This document shows, in pieces, positions 8,747-18,170 of a stretch of DNA of 64,000 nucleotides. Every line of letters begins with the position of its first letter. Within the stretch, counting starts at the first letter, position 1. Location: contig NZ_JACRSE010000001.1 of assembly GCF_014281055.1 (NCBI RefSeq), forward strand, positions 248,001-312,000, in the 5' to 3' direction. The DNA comes from Fluviispira vulneris. GTDB lineage: Bacteria > Bdellovibrionota_B > Oligoflexia > Silvanigrellales > Silvanigrellaceae. The translations under genes were made by a program, and so were the position numbers. The notes under the pieces are model-generated. The model saw only the letters and a program-made list of their open reading frames with translations. It was not told where the DNA came from and ran no database searches.

Positions 8747-9124
8747 ATGAGAAAAGCAATTATACTAATGGATGATTCCCCTGAAATGCATCTAATTACA
8801 AAGAAAGCTTTAGAAACTTTAGATGTAAATTTTATCTCTTGTAAAACAGAAGCAGAATTGTTAGCTGGAATCATAAACAACACGCGTGAATTGGCACTGG
8901 TTTTGCTTGATATATATATGCCTGAAAAAAATGGTTTTCTTGTCATTCAAAATATTAAAGATCGTTTTCCACGACGGAAATTTAAAATTGTGTTTTTCAC
9001 GTCTATCAAAGAAAAAAAATATATATTGCAAGGAATGAGTTTAAAAGCAGATGGATTTATAATTAAACCATTTGAAGTGGACGAATTCCGTTTGAAAATT
9101 ATGAAATTAATTGATTTGAAATAA
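8747..9124 (+). CDS. Single-domain response regulator (CheY-like receiver)
   Basis: The 125-residue product is a stand-alone receiver domain. The acidic pair is D9-D10, the phosphoacceptor D55 lies in LVLLDIYMPEKNG, followed by T85 (FFTS) and K107 (IKPFE), so all phosphorylation residues are present. No output domain exists, so it acts by binding a partner or passing phosphate on. I chose ATG 8747 because GAGG at 8737-8740 has a six-base spacing; the upstream ATG at 8735 overlaps that site. It is divergent from the RCC1 operon and convergent with SpoVR (20 bases apart). No cognate kinase is adjacent. Confidence 0.88.
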   Translation: MRKAIILMDDSPEMHLITKKALETLDVNFISCKTEAELLAGIINNTRELALVLLDIYMPEKNGFLVIQNIKDRFPRRKFKIVFFTSIKEKKYILQGMSLKADGFIIKPFEVDEFRLKIMKLIDLK

Positions 9125-9143
9125 TCTGATGTTATAATAATTA

Positions 9144-10679
9144 TTAATGCTCAAATTGAATACCTTTTTCAATTCTAGGTTCGGATCCATCAAAATGTAT
9201 TATTTTATTTTCGGATTCTATAACTGTAGCAATATTTACCGGCCGACTCCAAACTTTATGAATATTTTTCAGTGTTTCTACTGCCCAATCAATTTTAAGA
9301 TCTTTTCCTTGATGGCGATGCCTTAAAAGAAGTTCACCTCTATTGCGAAAGTTCCCATCCACAACATCAATCAATGGGTGGCCAAAATTCGTCATAGCGT
9401 CGAGCAGTTCTCTTTTTATCGTTTTAAAATCTCGGTCATGAATAATGGCTTGACCCGAACGTCTATCTTGCACCCATGTGAATAGTTTGGCTTCTTCACA
9501 AAAATCTTCATCTAAAAATTCATCAATAAAAGTGATGTCATTGTGAAATTTCCGCACTTCAAATATCTTTTGCATTCCTTTATTTGTATTTTTATTCCAA
9601 TTTTTTCGCACAAGTGGGTCATCGCACAAAGTATAATCTAAACCAAATTGACCTTTGTCCCATCTTTTTTCGATATGTCGCATAAGTTCTACCCCAAGTT
9701 TATAAGGGTTTAACCTTTGCCCAGACATTTGCACAACTCCAGCATAATGATCGCAATAATCTATGACTTCAGAATCTTTCAGAACAAGTTGGGTCAGTAT
9801 TTTTGAGTGCCAATAGACAGCCCAACCTTCATTCATGATTTTCGTTTGACCTTGTGGAGCAAAATAATATGCTTCTTCTCTTACAATAGCAAGAACATCT
9901 CTTTGCCATGCACTTAATGGAGCATATTCGAGGAGAAATTTAAGAACGTCTCGCACAGGACTTTCAGGAAATTTTTTTTCTTTTTCTTTTTCTAAAATTA
10001 CTTTTGCCTGCTGTTCCTTTAAATAACTTTCAGGATTAATATAACCTTCCATATATCCACGCAATGATGGCAATTTAGGAACTGGAAGTTTATCTGGAGA
10101 AATCAAACTCTCATCATAATTGTCTTTATCTTTCGGTTTATACTCTCTACGAATATGAGGGCCATGTTGATCAATTAAATTTTCGAGAGATAAGCAAATA
10201 TCTATAAAACTTTCTACTTCATCATGACCAACTTCTTCTATATAACGTCTAACACGACTTCCATGATTCGCCATTTCATCAAGAGTTTTTCTGTTTGTAT
10301 GAGCAAAACAATAATTATTTTTAAAAAAATCACAATGTCCATAAACATGCGCAATCACGGTTTTCTGATCGACTAAGGAATTGCTTCTCAATAAATAAGC
10401 ATAACAAGGGTCGTTGTTAATAACCATTTCATAGATAAGGGAAAGTCCATATTCGTAGCTTTTCGCAATTCGCTCGTATTCCATCCCAAAACGCCAATGA
10501 GGATAGCGAGTGGGAAAGCCTCCGTACGCAGCAATTTCACTCATTTGTTGATAATCGACCATTTCAAATATTGTCGGGAAAAAATCGAGGCCTAGGTTTT
10601 TTGCGTGACTTTCTATTTCTAATACAATATCTTTCAGTTCTGGGGTCAGATCACTTGTTAATCTAGGATCCATAACCAT
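9144..10679 (-). CDS. SpoVR family protein
   Basis: The 511-residue protein matches the SpoVR/YcgB family along its length: the N-terminal part with FEMVDYQQMSEIAAYGGFPTRYPHWRFGMEYE, the central HVYGHCDFFKNN with conserved His residues, and NEGWAVYWHS, also His/Glu-rich and possibly metal-binding. (The first segment is quoted in part; its core is GGFPTRYPHWRFGMEY.) In Bacillus, SpoVR affects spore cortex; in Gram-negatives it co-occurs with PrkA and YeaH/YhbH in stationary-phase and nitrogen-stress responses. The start lies only two bases after the yeaH-like stop, and its ribosome site is inside that gene, so the two are coupled. The molecular activity is unknown. Confidence 0.9.
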   Translation of the reverse strand: MVMDPRLTSDLTPELKDIVLEIESHAKNLGLDFFPTIFEMVDYQQMSEIAAYGGFPTRYPHWRFGMEYERIAKSYEYGLSLIYEMVINNDPCYAYLLRSNSLVDQKTVIAHVYGHCDFFKNNYCFAHTNRKTLDEMANHGSRVRRYIEEVGHDEVESFIDICLSLENLIDQHGPHIRREYKPKDKDNYDESLISPDKLPVPKLPSLRGYMEGYINPESYLKEQQAKVILEKEKEKKFPESPVRDVLKFLLEYAPLSAWQRDVLAIVREEAYYFAPQGQTKIMNEGWAVYWHSKILTQLVLKDSEVIDYCDHYAGVVQMSGQRLNPYKLGVELMRHIEKRWDKGQFGLDYTLCDDPLVRKNWNKNTNKGMQKIFEVRKFHNDITFIDEFLDEDFCEEAKLFTWVQDRRSGQAIIHDRDFKTIKRELLDAMTNFGHPLIDVVDGNFRNRGELLLRHRHQGKDLKIDWAVETLKNIHKVWSRPVNIATVIESENKIIHFDGSEPRIEKGIQFEH

Positions 10680-10681
10680 AT

Positions 10682-11785
10682 TTATTTACCCCTTCCTAAA
10701 AAAGCTCTCAAAGCATTCATTATTCCATCTCTATCTTTTATTTGATGAATAATGACTTTTTCGTTTTGCTCCCCATAATGCTTTTCAAGATCTTTGAGAA
10801 ATTGACCACTGCCGTAACGACTTTCAACTTGACCGTATGAAAATAAATTACTTGAAGGTAACAAAAAATTATCCAGCAAGGTCATACATTCGTTCGTATC
10901 GTTGCCACTCCAATTGTCACCATCTGAAAAATGAAATAAGTAAATATTCCATTCAGCAGAGGGGTAGCTGTCCATGATAATCTTTTCACATAATTTATAA
11001 GCGCTGCTTATTAAGGTACCGCCAGACTCTTTTGTGTGATAAAAAGTGTGTTCATCTACTTCTCTAGCAATAGCATCATGTATAATAAATCGCGTGTCCA
11101 GATTGTCATAATTATGTTTTAACCAAGCATTCAACCAAAATGATGTGAGGCGGACTATTTCTTTTTGCTCATCTCCCATCGAGCCAGACACATCCATCAT
11201 ATAAATAATGACAGCGCTTGCTTCTGGTTTTTCTTCAATGCGAAAACTACGGTAGCGTTTATCTTCTTTAATTGGGATAATAATAGGTCTGTCAGGAGTA
11301 TAATCACCAATGCTAATTTGCCGTTTCAAAGATTCTTTGTAAGTTCTTTTAAAGTTGCGTAAACTTTCAGGTCCATTTCTGAGCACGCCTTGGTATTTGT
11401 ATTTCTTTTGGGTAATATTTTTTTTACCTTTATCTTCGATGCGCGGAAGCCCTAATTCTTCTCCTAAAATACCAGCAAGTTCATCAAGGCTCACATCAAC
11501 TTCCATGCTATGTTCACCAGGATTTTGACCCGCTTCACCTTCACCCGGTTGAGGTTGCCCTTGGCTGACGGCATCACCCGGTTCGCCTTCACCTTGCCCA
11601 ACACCTCTTTGTTGATTGTTCCCAAATTCAAATCGCGGAAGATCAATTCTTGGTAAGGGAATTGTGACTTGCTTATTCCCTTGACGACCAATTAATTCTC
11701 CAGATGAAATAAATCTTTTTAAATTGTCTTTTATTTTTCCTCTAACTATTTTACGAAAGCGATTTACATCTGTTTCCATTTTCAT
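10682..11785 (-). CDS. YeaH/YhbH (UPF0229, DUF444) VWA-like protein
   Basis: A 367-residue member of the UPF0229 family, somewhat shorter than the enterobacterial YeaH (about 427). Order: basic N-terminus (NRFRKIVRGKIKDNLKRF), a low-complexity Gly/Glu/Gln linker at about 60-95, then a von Willebrand A-like domain with an intact MIDAS start (MMDVSGSMGDEQKE) and SGGTLISSAY. YeaH works with the YeaG/PrkA kinase in starvation and stress responses. AAGGAGAGG lies upstream of the start; a second Met two codons later is possible. It lies between prkA and spoVR, 80 bases after prkA, with a strong hairpin in the gap. Confidence 0.92.
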   Translation of the reverse strand: MKMETDVNRFRKIVRGKIKDNLKRFISSGELIGRQGNKQVTIPLPRIDLPRFEFGNNQQRGVGQGEGEPGDAVSQGQPQPGEGEAGQNPGEHSMEVDVSLDELAGILGEELGLPRIEDKGKKNITQKKYKYQGVLRNGPESLRNFKRTYKESLKRQISIGDYTPDRPIIIPIKEDKRYRSFRIEEKPEASAVIIYMMDVSGSMGDEQKEIVRLTSFWLNAWLKHNYDNLDTRFIIHDAIAREVDEHTFYHTKESGGTLISSAYKLCEKIIMDSYPSAEWNIYLFHFSDGDNWSGNDTNECMTLLDNFLLPSSNLFSYGQVESRYGSGQFLKDLEKHYGEQNEKVIIHQIKDRDGIMNALRAFLGRGK

Positions 11786-11827
11786 CTTAATGAACCTCTC
11801 CTTGAAGAAGATATATTCATGAGACTT

Positions 11828-11852
11828 GGGTTATTAACGAATTTAATAACCC
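11828..11852 (-). other. Perfect hairpin between prkA and the YeaH-like gene
   Basis: GGGTTATTAA and TTAATAACCC form a 10-bp stem with a 5-base loop. On the transcribed (minus) strand it is preceded by A/T-rich sequence and followed by AAGTCTCATG, not a T tract, so it is not a standard terminator in that direction. It may stabilise the prkA message 3' end, be a processing site, or be a weak attenuator. Confidence 0.6.
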
Positions 11853-11865
11853 TTTTAAAAATTTT

Positions 11866-13932
11866 TTAATTTAAATTTCTTTTAACATCGCCTCGAGCAA
11901 AAATGCTTGCAACAAAATGAAGTGCGTCTGTAGCGCAAATATCACAATAACCATAATTCTTAATAAGACGATTTTTAACAACGTCAATTTTTGCTTGAGT
12001 TTCTTTATCAACTACATTACTTACAAGGCTTGTTAATTTAATTGTATCTTTTTGATCTTCAAATAATTTAAGTTCAAGTGCTTTATGCAAGCGCTCATTG
12101 GTTTTATAATCAAATATTTTACCTTCTAAAGCGAGAGCACCAATATAATTCATGATTTCTCTTCTAAAATCATCTTTGCGACTCTCAGGTATATCTATTT
12201 TTTCTTCTATACTGCGCATGAGTCTTTCATCAGGTTCTTCACTCATACCTGTATATTTATTTCTAACCCGCTCTTTTTGTGTATACGCTTTCACATTATC
12301 AATATAATTACCACACAGTTTTGCAATAGCTTCTTCATCAGCAGAAATAGCTCTTTGCACTTCGTTTTTTACAATATCTTCATATTCTTGTTTAACGACT
12401 GCAAGAAGTTCACGATATCTTTTTTTGGTTTCTTCATCGCGAATAAGGCTATGATTTTTTAGTCCACCTTCAAGTTCATTGAGAACAATAAAAGGATTTA
12501 TGCAACCATTGCCTCTGTCTTCAACAAGAGAATTAGATAATTTATCTTGAATATAGCGAGGAGATATACCGTCTAGGCCTTCACGCAGAGCATCTTTTCT
12601 TAACTCTTTAATATTATCTTCAGTATATCCAGATAAGGTTTTGCCATCATAAAGTTTCATCTTTTGCATAACAGTTAAATTTGCTTTTTTGGGTTCTTCA
12701 AGGCGGGTTAATATTCCCCACATCGCAGCAGTTTCAATTGTATGTGGTGCAATATGAATATGTGGAACTGTTTCAGGATTAAAATCTTTTCTATAAATTT
12801 TAACTTCTTCTTTTAATTTTGTTATATAAGGTACATCAATTTTAACAGTTCTATCTCTGAGAGCTTCCATAAATTCGTTATTTTGCAGTTTTCTATATTC
12901 AGGCTCATTTGTATGACCGATAATCACTTCATCAATATCAGTTTGGGCAAATTTCTTTGGTTTTATTTTATGTTCTTGCGAAGCGCCAAGTAAATCATAT
13001 AGGAATGCTACGTCAAGTTTGAGCATTTCTACAAACTCAACAATACCTCTATTAGCAATGTTAAATTCTCCATCGAAATTAAATGCGCGGGGGTCTGAAT
13101 CTGATCCATACTCAGCAATCTTCCTGTAATTTAGATCGCCTGTTAATTCCGTTGAATCTTGATTCTTTTCATCTTTTGGTTGAAATGTGCCAATGCCGAC
13201 ACGATCTTTTTCAGATAAAAGCAATCTTTTAACACTGATATGATTTCTTGTTAATTTATCCCAATCACCGTTATAAAGCCGCATTAAATCATTATACACA
13301 TATCGACATGCTGGACATAAACTACCTTCTATATGAATTCTTTCTTGGAAGTTTTTTCCTTTATTTAATAAACTTAAAACTTTTATTCGTGCTTCTTCTG
13401 GAATAATACGGAGGGGATCTTCATGAATAGGACATGGCATTGTGTCTTCCATTTTTAACTTATCATGTAAATTTGTCCACTCATACGTATATAAAGCACC
13501 ATCAGTTTGATGTGAATACCATTCGACACCTTTTTTTAGCATGCGTGCTATCGTTGACTTTGCACTCCCCACCGGACCATGAAGTAACAAAACTCTTTTT
13601 TCTGGGCCATAACGTAACGAAGCGGCCTTAAAAAAATTAACTAATTTTGATATATGAACATCTAATCCAAAAACCGCATCTTTTCCGTTATTAAGAGGAT
13701 CATCAAAAAATTTATAATGAATAAGTTTCTTTTTGTGTTCAACATATTCATAAGAGCCAAAGTGCATGATGAGATCGTAAATACGTTGAAATGCTGTTCG
13801 ACAAAGTTTGGGATTTTTTTCAATCATAGCTAAATAATCTACATAAGTTCCTACCCAATTAAGCTCATTAAAAAGCGAAGGACTATAAACCTCTTTCACA
13901 AGCTCGAAAACTTTTTCAGTATGCAGTTGCAT
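11866..13932 (-). CDS. prkA: Serine protein kinase PrkA (YeaG-like)
   Basis: The 688-residue protein has an AAA-type N-terminal domain with P-loop GPVGSAKST at about residue 120 and a following [32 protein letters not shown]-like central region (core: [16 protein letters not shown]), then a C-terminal kinase-like region. It is 40-50 residues longer than B. subtilis PrkA and E. coli YeaG. These proteins phosphorylate Ser/Thr targets and, in Bacillus, may also have ATP-dependent protease activity. GGAGG sits seven bases before the ATG. It heads the prkA-yeaH-spoVR trio and follows a phosphatase and a ligase-like gene on the same strand. Signals upstream probably include starvation or stationary phase, by analogy. 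Confidence 0.94.
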   Translation of the reverse strand: MQLHTEKVFELVKEVYSPSLFNELNWVGTYVDYLAMIEKNPKLCRTAFQRIYDLIMHFGSYEYVEHKKKLIHYKFFDDPLNNGKDAVFGLDVHISKLVNFFKAASLRYGPEKRVLLLHGPVGSAKSTIARMLKKGVEWYSHQTDGALYTYEWTNLHDKLKMEDTMPCPIHEDPLRIIPEEARIKVLSLLNKGKNFQERIHIEGSLCPACRYVYNDLMRLYNGDWDKLTRNHISVKRLLLSEKDRVGIGTFQPKDEKNQDSTELTGDLNYRKIAEYGSDSDPRAFNFDGEFNIANRGIVEFVEMLKLDVAFLYDLLGASQEHKIKPKKFAQTDIDEVIIGHTNEPEYRKLQNNEFMEALRDRTVKIDVPYITKLKEEVKIYRKDFNPETVPHIHIAPHTIETAAMWGILTRLEEPKKANLTVMQKMKLYDGKTLSGYTEDNIKELRKDALREGLDGISPRYIQDKLSNSLVEDRGNGCINPFIVLNELEGGLKNHSLIRDEETKKRYRELLAVVKQEYEDIVKNEVQRAISADEEAIAKLCGNYIDNVKAYTQKERVRNKYTGMSEEPDERLMRSIEEKIDIPESRKDDFRREIMNYIGALALEGKIFDYKTNERLHKALELKLFEDQKDTIKLTSLVSNVVDKETQAKIDVVKNRLIKNYGYCDICATDALHFVASIFARGDVKRNLN

Positions 13933-14017
13933 GAGACCTCCAAAGAGTGTGATGGAATTTATATATTAAGAGTATCTCAAAAAAAACGCAGTCGCAAATT
14001 AAATAGTATATGATTTT

Positions 14018-15862
14018 TTATTGATAAAGAGAGCTTATAAGTCCTGCTCGAGTCTCTTGAATTTTTAGACGATTGATTTCACCATTCGAAAGCTTTTCGC
14101 CTGTAGCTTCGGTAAAAGGTTTATCGAGTATTGAAAACTTTTTTAATGTTACATTACGAGGTAAACTTTCATTCACTTTATTTACAATTGTTTGCACTTG
14201 ATCTTTTATCATTTCAGGATGAGCACGATAATCTGCAAGAGCATTGTGATTTAAAACAATCAATGCGGAAAGATAAGGTAACTTATCACCGATTACACAA
14301 ACATCTGCAATTATATCATCTTCTTTTAAAAGTTGTTCCAAACGAACAGGAGAAACAACAGTCCCACCCAAAGTTACAAACAAATGTTTTTTTCGGCCCG
14401 TTATTATAAAACCAAAAGGAGTCATTTGGGCAACATCACCTGTCTCTTCCCATTTTCCTGCATTTTCAAATTCAGAGAAGGAAAGACGGTACTCAAGTGT
14501 AGAATGAGCACCTAATCTAAAATTTACATGTGGTAACGGGGTGCCAATGACCTTAAAATGAGCTGCATGGAAAAGGTTACAGGAGAGCATACCTGCAGCG
14601 TGGGTCGTACCATAGGATTCTAAAACAGGTATACCGAGCTTTTCTAAACTGCGGACATAGGCTTCTTGTGCTGGGGCGAGTCCGTGGACAATAAATGCTA
14701 AGTCTTCAACAGCTTCTTTTAAAAAAGAATGACCTGCTAGAATGCGTGAAGCTTTGCGTAAAGAACGTTTTAATATATCAAAAGCACCTTCAGGAATCTT
14801 CATTGCTCTCGATGAAGCCATTAAATTTTGAATTTTGTCTATTTTTTCACTTAATTTAAAGCGTGAATTATTGATAGAACGCTTCGAAACTTGATCGATA
14901 AATGAACAAACTTGTTCCATTTCGTTCGAACTGGCAAAAATATAACTTGGTCGCAGAATTCTAATATTAGTTTCCCAGTCAGCACTCGGATTTGGAAAAC
15001 CAATAATTCCATTTTTAAGCAGAGCACAAAATCGACTTAGATGAGAAAATGGATTACTTGGAGGCATTAATTCTATGCTTTTCCAAAAAATTTGTTTAGG
15101 AAATTCTGCATGTATAATAAAGTTTTGCGCTGTAACAACCAGTGCATCTGGTTTTATAACTTCTGGTTTTTGAAAACCATCATGTCCAAAAGAAACAAAT
15201 GCAAAATTTCCGGGCTTAATTTTTCTCCAAGGAGAATCCTCACGAATAATAGAAGCTTTAATGGGATGCTCTTTTGTTTCGTTATGATCGTGTGATTTAT
15301 TTTCATCTGCAACTTTTTTAGGAAGAGAAGCTTCTCTTGCTATTTTATATTCACGGTATAACGTTAAAAGAATTGGTTCATTGTGCTTATCTTGTGGCAT
15401 CCAAGCTGCTTGTGAAATATTTAAAACAGGAACAGTAAAACCATCTAACTGTGTTGCTAATTCATGAATATCTGTTGCAATTGCAACTCCTTTAAAATAA
15501 TTTAAGCACCATTTTAAATCATTTTTGGACATATGTGGTGGAGCACACATAACATCTAAACCTGCAAGAATTGCTCCACATGTAGCAACAAAAGAGTTAT
15601 AAGAATTCCTACCAATTAAAATTATACTTTGCCCACTTTGACGTTCTTCTATCGGGAGTGTATTTGTCCAATATTCACTTGCTCTCCCAAGATGAGCACA
15701 AAAATCTTTTCCTGATAATTGGTGCCAAGCACCATTGCAGTAAGTACGAATTGTTACATAATTTGTTCGAATTGATTGTTTGAGTAATAAATCAAAGAAA
15801 GCTTCACTCCCTTTAAATATTTGTAGCATTGAGGCAGTTGAAGCAGAATCATGAGCATGCAT
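14018..15862 (-). CDS. Degenerate AMP-dependent ligase-like protein (ANL superfamily)
   Basis: The 614-residue protein has the layout of a long-chain acyl-CoA ligase: N-terminal domain with SIILIGRNSYNSFVATCGAILAGL, a YGTT-type A5 motif (ESYGTTHAAGM), and the A7/A8 hinge (GDVAQMTPFGFIITGRKKH). Two catalytic features are altered. The ATP P-loop, normally TSGTTGxPK, reads FVSFGHDGFQKPEV at about residue 220. The C-terminal catalytic Lys region reads GEKLSNGEINRLKI, where alignment to GELTPTLK-type ends puts Glu at the usual Lys. I infer a non-adenylating or altered-function paralog; the family is certain, the loss of activity is not. It lies between a phosphatase gene (25 bases) and prkA (85 bases). 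Confidence 0.8.
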   Translation of the reverse strand: MHAHDSASTASMLQIFKGSEAFFDLLLKQSIRTNYVTIRTYCNGAWHQLSGKDFCAHLGRASEYWTNTLPIEERQSGQSIILIGRNSYNSFVATCGAILAGLDVMCAPPHMSKNDLKWCLNYFKGVAIATDIHELATQLDGFTVPVLNISQAAWMPQDKHNEPILLTLYREYKIAREASLPKKVADENKSHDHNETKEHPIKASIIREDSPWRKIKPGNFAFVSFGHDGFQKPEVIKPDALVVTAQNFIIHAEFPKQIFWKSIELMPPSNPFSHLSRFCALLKNGIIGFPNPSADWETNIRILRPSYIFASSNEMEQVCSFIDQVSKRSINNSRFKLSEKIDKIQNLMASSRAMKIPEGAFDILKRSLRKASRILAGHSFLKEAVEDLAFIVHGLAPAQEAYVRSLEKLGIPVLESYGTTHAAGMLSCNLFHAAHFKVIGTPLPHVNFRLGAHSTLEYRLSFSEFENAGKWEETGDVAQMTPFGFIITGRKKHLFVTLGGTVVSPVRLEQLLKEDDIIADVCVIGDKLPYLSALIVLNHNALADYRAHPEMIKDQVQTIVNKVNESLPRNVTLKKFSILDKPFTEATGEKLSNGEINRLKIQETRAGLISSLYQ

Positions 15863-15887
15863 AGAAAACTATCCAATCTCTTACATA

Positions 15888-16823
15888 TTAAACCGCAGCA
15901 TGTTTGTTCTGATGAGGTTTAAGAAGAATAATATTTTTTTTGATATCAAAGTATTTTCTTTGTGACCTTACCTGAATAGCTAAATCTACCTCAGGAAAAT
16001 AACCAGTCAAGCTATTTCCGTAGGTACAACCTGTGTCTATCCCGACACAAATAGGTCTACCTGAAGGCAGAGTTTTGCGAAATAATCCTTGCTTTGCATC
16101 GTGTCCAAAAACTATAAGTGCTGGTCCATTATGCAATTCATGCCAGCGAAACCTTTCTCGTAAAACATTATTTTCATTATTTTCGTGACTCATATTATTT
16201 TGATTCATTGAATTTAAAACTTCTGAGCGGTAGCCTGATGGAACAACCAATAACTTTTTTTCATTAGTTTTGGAATCCCAGCGCACATAGCGTGCTGTTA
16301 ATAACATTCTTTCAGTTGTACCAAGCAAACCTTTTGTTGAATCAATTCCAGCATGAACTATAATCAGTGGATATTCTTTTTCCCAATGACTTCTTTTTAA
16401 TTGAGATACAACCGTTGTTGTGTATGCATGTGGCAATGAGCAAAGTAAATCAAAAATTGCTCTTTTGTGATAGCGAATTAAGTGTAGAGTTTGCTTAGTG
16501 TGCTCAGCTAAAGTATGAAAACTTCTTTTTTGAGCTTGTTGGATAGTTGACCAAAGTGCCCAATCATGATTTCCTTTTATGCACATTGCAGAATGTTCTT
16601 GAATTAATTCAAAAACTCCTACAGGATCTGGGCCTTTTGTAAAAAGATCGCCAACAAGGATTAATTGAAACTTTGATATATGTTTTTTAGCAGTTTCAAT
16701 AAGTTCAGCAAGTTCACGCGCACATCCATGTACATCACCTACTATAAAAAGGGGCAAACGCTCAGTTGATGGTGCCAAACTTTTTATAACAAGGTTATTT
16801 GAACTGTCCTGCAAAACACACAC
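15888..16823 (-). CDS. PPP-family metallophosphoesterase (Ser/Thr phosphatase or ApaH-like)
   Basis: The 311-residue protein carries the PPP metal-binding set in order: GDVHG (about residue 29), GDLFTKGPD (about 58), GNHDWALW (about 80), a later VHAG, and FGHDA near the C-terminus with GIDTGCTYGNSLTGYF. This pattern is shared by bacterial Ser/Thr protein phosphatases, PrpE and ApaH-type Ap4A hydrolases, which sequence alone does not separate. The start is ambiguous: the GTG at 16823 abuts AGGGA, and a TTG four codons in has better spacing. It is first in a same-strand row with the ligase-like gene and prkA, and a good promoter precedes it. A role in reversing PrkA phosphorylation is an attractive inference only. 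Confidence 0.86.
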   Translation of the reverse strand: MCVLQDSSNNLVIKSLAPSTERLPLFIVGDVHGCARELAELIETAKKHISKFQLILVGDLFTKGPDPVGVFELIQEHSAMCIKGNHDWALWSTIQQAQKRSFHTLAEHTKQTLHLIRYHKRAIFDLLCSLPHAYTTTVVSQLKRSHWEKEYPLIIVHAGIDSTKGLLGTTERMLLTARYVRWDSKTNEKKLLVVPSGYRSEVLNSMNQNNMSHENNENNVLRERFRWHELHNGPALIVFGHDAKQGLFRKTLPSGRPICVGIDTGCTYGNSLTGYFPEVDLAIQVRSQRKYFDIKKNIILLKPHQNKHAAV

Positions 16824-16872
16824 TCCCTAATTAAAACGAAGTAAAGATTGGTTATCTCACTTCATTCTTTAA

Positions 16873-16901
16873 ATTGTAGGCGTATACTATAAAACTTTCA
16901 A
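16873..16901 (-). promoter_or_regulatory. Strong sigma-70-like promoter before the phosphatase gene
   Basis: On the minus strand: TTGAAA, a 17-base spacer and TACAAT (plus-strand positions 16901 down to 16873). The expected transcript start is about 43 bases before the GTG at 16823. It could drive phosphatase, ligase-like gene and prkA together. Confidence 0.55.
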
Positions 16902-16929
16902 TACAGAGAGTATGTAAAAGAAAAAATGC

Positions 16930-18081
16930 TTATTTGCTACTTTTACGAACAAACTCCTTTATAATAATACTACGTAATATTTCACTTGTACCACCGCCAA
17001 TTTCTAATAATTTTGCATCACGCATAAGTCGCTCAACAGGGAATTCCCTTATATAACCATAACCGCCAAGAACTTGGATGGCATCGAGCGCAACTTTAGT
17101 CGCCATTTCGGAAGCATAAACTTTTGCAGCAGCAGCTTCTTGATTTGCTCTACGTCCTTCTTCAATAACTTGCGCAGCCTCATATACAAATGCACGTGCA
17201 GCACGGTAACCAATATACATATTCGCAATTTTTTCGCTAACAGATTGGAAGTTAATAATGTTTTCATTAAATTGTTGACGTTCTTGTGCATATTTTAAAG
17301 AGTGATCTAAACAGGCTCTTGCTATTCCAAGCGCCATGGCTGCTAAACCAACCCGTTCAATATCAAGATTCTTCATCATATGTTTTACAGATGAACCCTC
17401 ATCACCCACTAAATTTTCAACTGGGACTATGCAATCTTTAAAAATCAATTCACCCGTTGGACTTGCTCTCATTCCCATCTTTGATAGTTTTTTTCCAACG
17501 GAGAATCCTTGAAATCCCCTTTCGATAATGAAAGTTGATATATCATTGCGATTGTCACCAGTCCGTGCATACACAAGAAAAACATCAGCAATAGGACCAT
17601 TCGTTATAAACATTTTTGAACCATTGATTACGTAATGATCTCCTTTTCGCACTGCTCTTGTTTTTAAACCAATGGCATCGGATCCTGCACCAGGTTCAGT
17701 CATACCCATACCACCAACCATTTCTCCAGAAATGCAACTTGGAAGATAACGAACCAACTGCTCGGGTGAAGCATTTTGAGCAAAGTTATGAGTGAAAAGA
17801 AGCGTGTGAGCAAGATAACTTAAGCAAGTGCCAGGGCATGCATAACTCAACTCTTCCATTACGGCGACAACAGAAACAGCACCTAATTTTGCTCCACCAA
17901 ACTCTTCGGGACACGTTAAGCCTAATATTCCGAGTTCACCCAAACGACGGAAAATACCAGGAGCGAGTCTCTCTTCCCTATCAAGTTCGTCTGCATAGGG
18001 AGCAAGTTCTTTAGCCGCAAATGCTCTAACAGTTTGAATGACTTCCCTAATTTCTTGGGCATTGCTATGATAGTTTGTCAT
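16930..18081 (-). CDS. ivd: Isovaleryl-CoA dehydrogenase-type acyl-CoA dehydrogenase
   Basis: A 383-residue FAD flavoprotein with acyl-CoA dehydrogenase signatures (GGMGMTEPGAGSDAIGLKT, QVLGGYGYIREFPVERLMRD). The base that is Glu in the usual xYEGT motif is Gly here (IGGGTSE, about 361-367), and a Glu is present at the alternative site (LDIERVGLA, E242). That relocation is the known hallmark of isovaleryl-CoA dehydrogenase, which converts isovaleryl-CoA to 3-methylcrotonyl-CoA in leucine breakdown and passes electrons to ETF. I start at ATG 18081 because AGAGGA lies nine bases upstream; a longer form from 18111 has no ribosome site. It is last in the carboxylase cluster, 89 bases after the alpha subunit. 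Confidence 0.88.
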   Translation of the reverse strand: MTNYHSNAQEIREVIQTVRAFAAKELAPYADELDREERLAPGIFRRLGELGILGLTCPEEFGGAKLGAVSVVAVMEELSYACPGTCLSYLAHTLLFTHNFAQNASPEQLVRYLPSCISGEMVGGMGMTEPGAGSDAIGLKTRAVRKGDHYVINGSKMFITNGPIADVFLVYARTGDNRNDISTFIIERGFQGFSVGKKLSKMGMRASPTGELIFKDCIVPVENLVGDEGSSVKHMMKNLDIERVGLAAMALGIARACLDHSLKYAQERQQFNENIINFQSVSEKIANMYIGYRAARAFVYEAAQVIEEGRRANQEAAAAKVYASEMATKVALDAIQVLGGYGYIREFPVERLMRDAKLLEIGGGTSEILRSIIIKEFVRKSSK

Positions 18082-18170
18082 TTGAGTAAATCCTCTATAA
18101 TTATTTGACATCTTAAAATACTAAATTATTTTTTAAAAATTTTATGATCATTCTTTCTTTTATTAGATAA

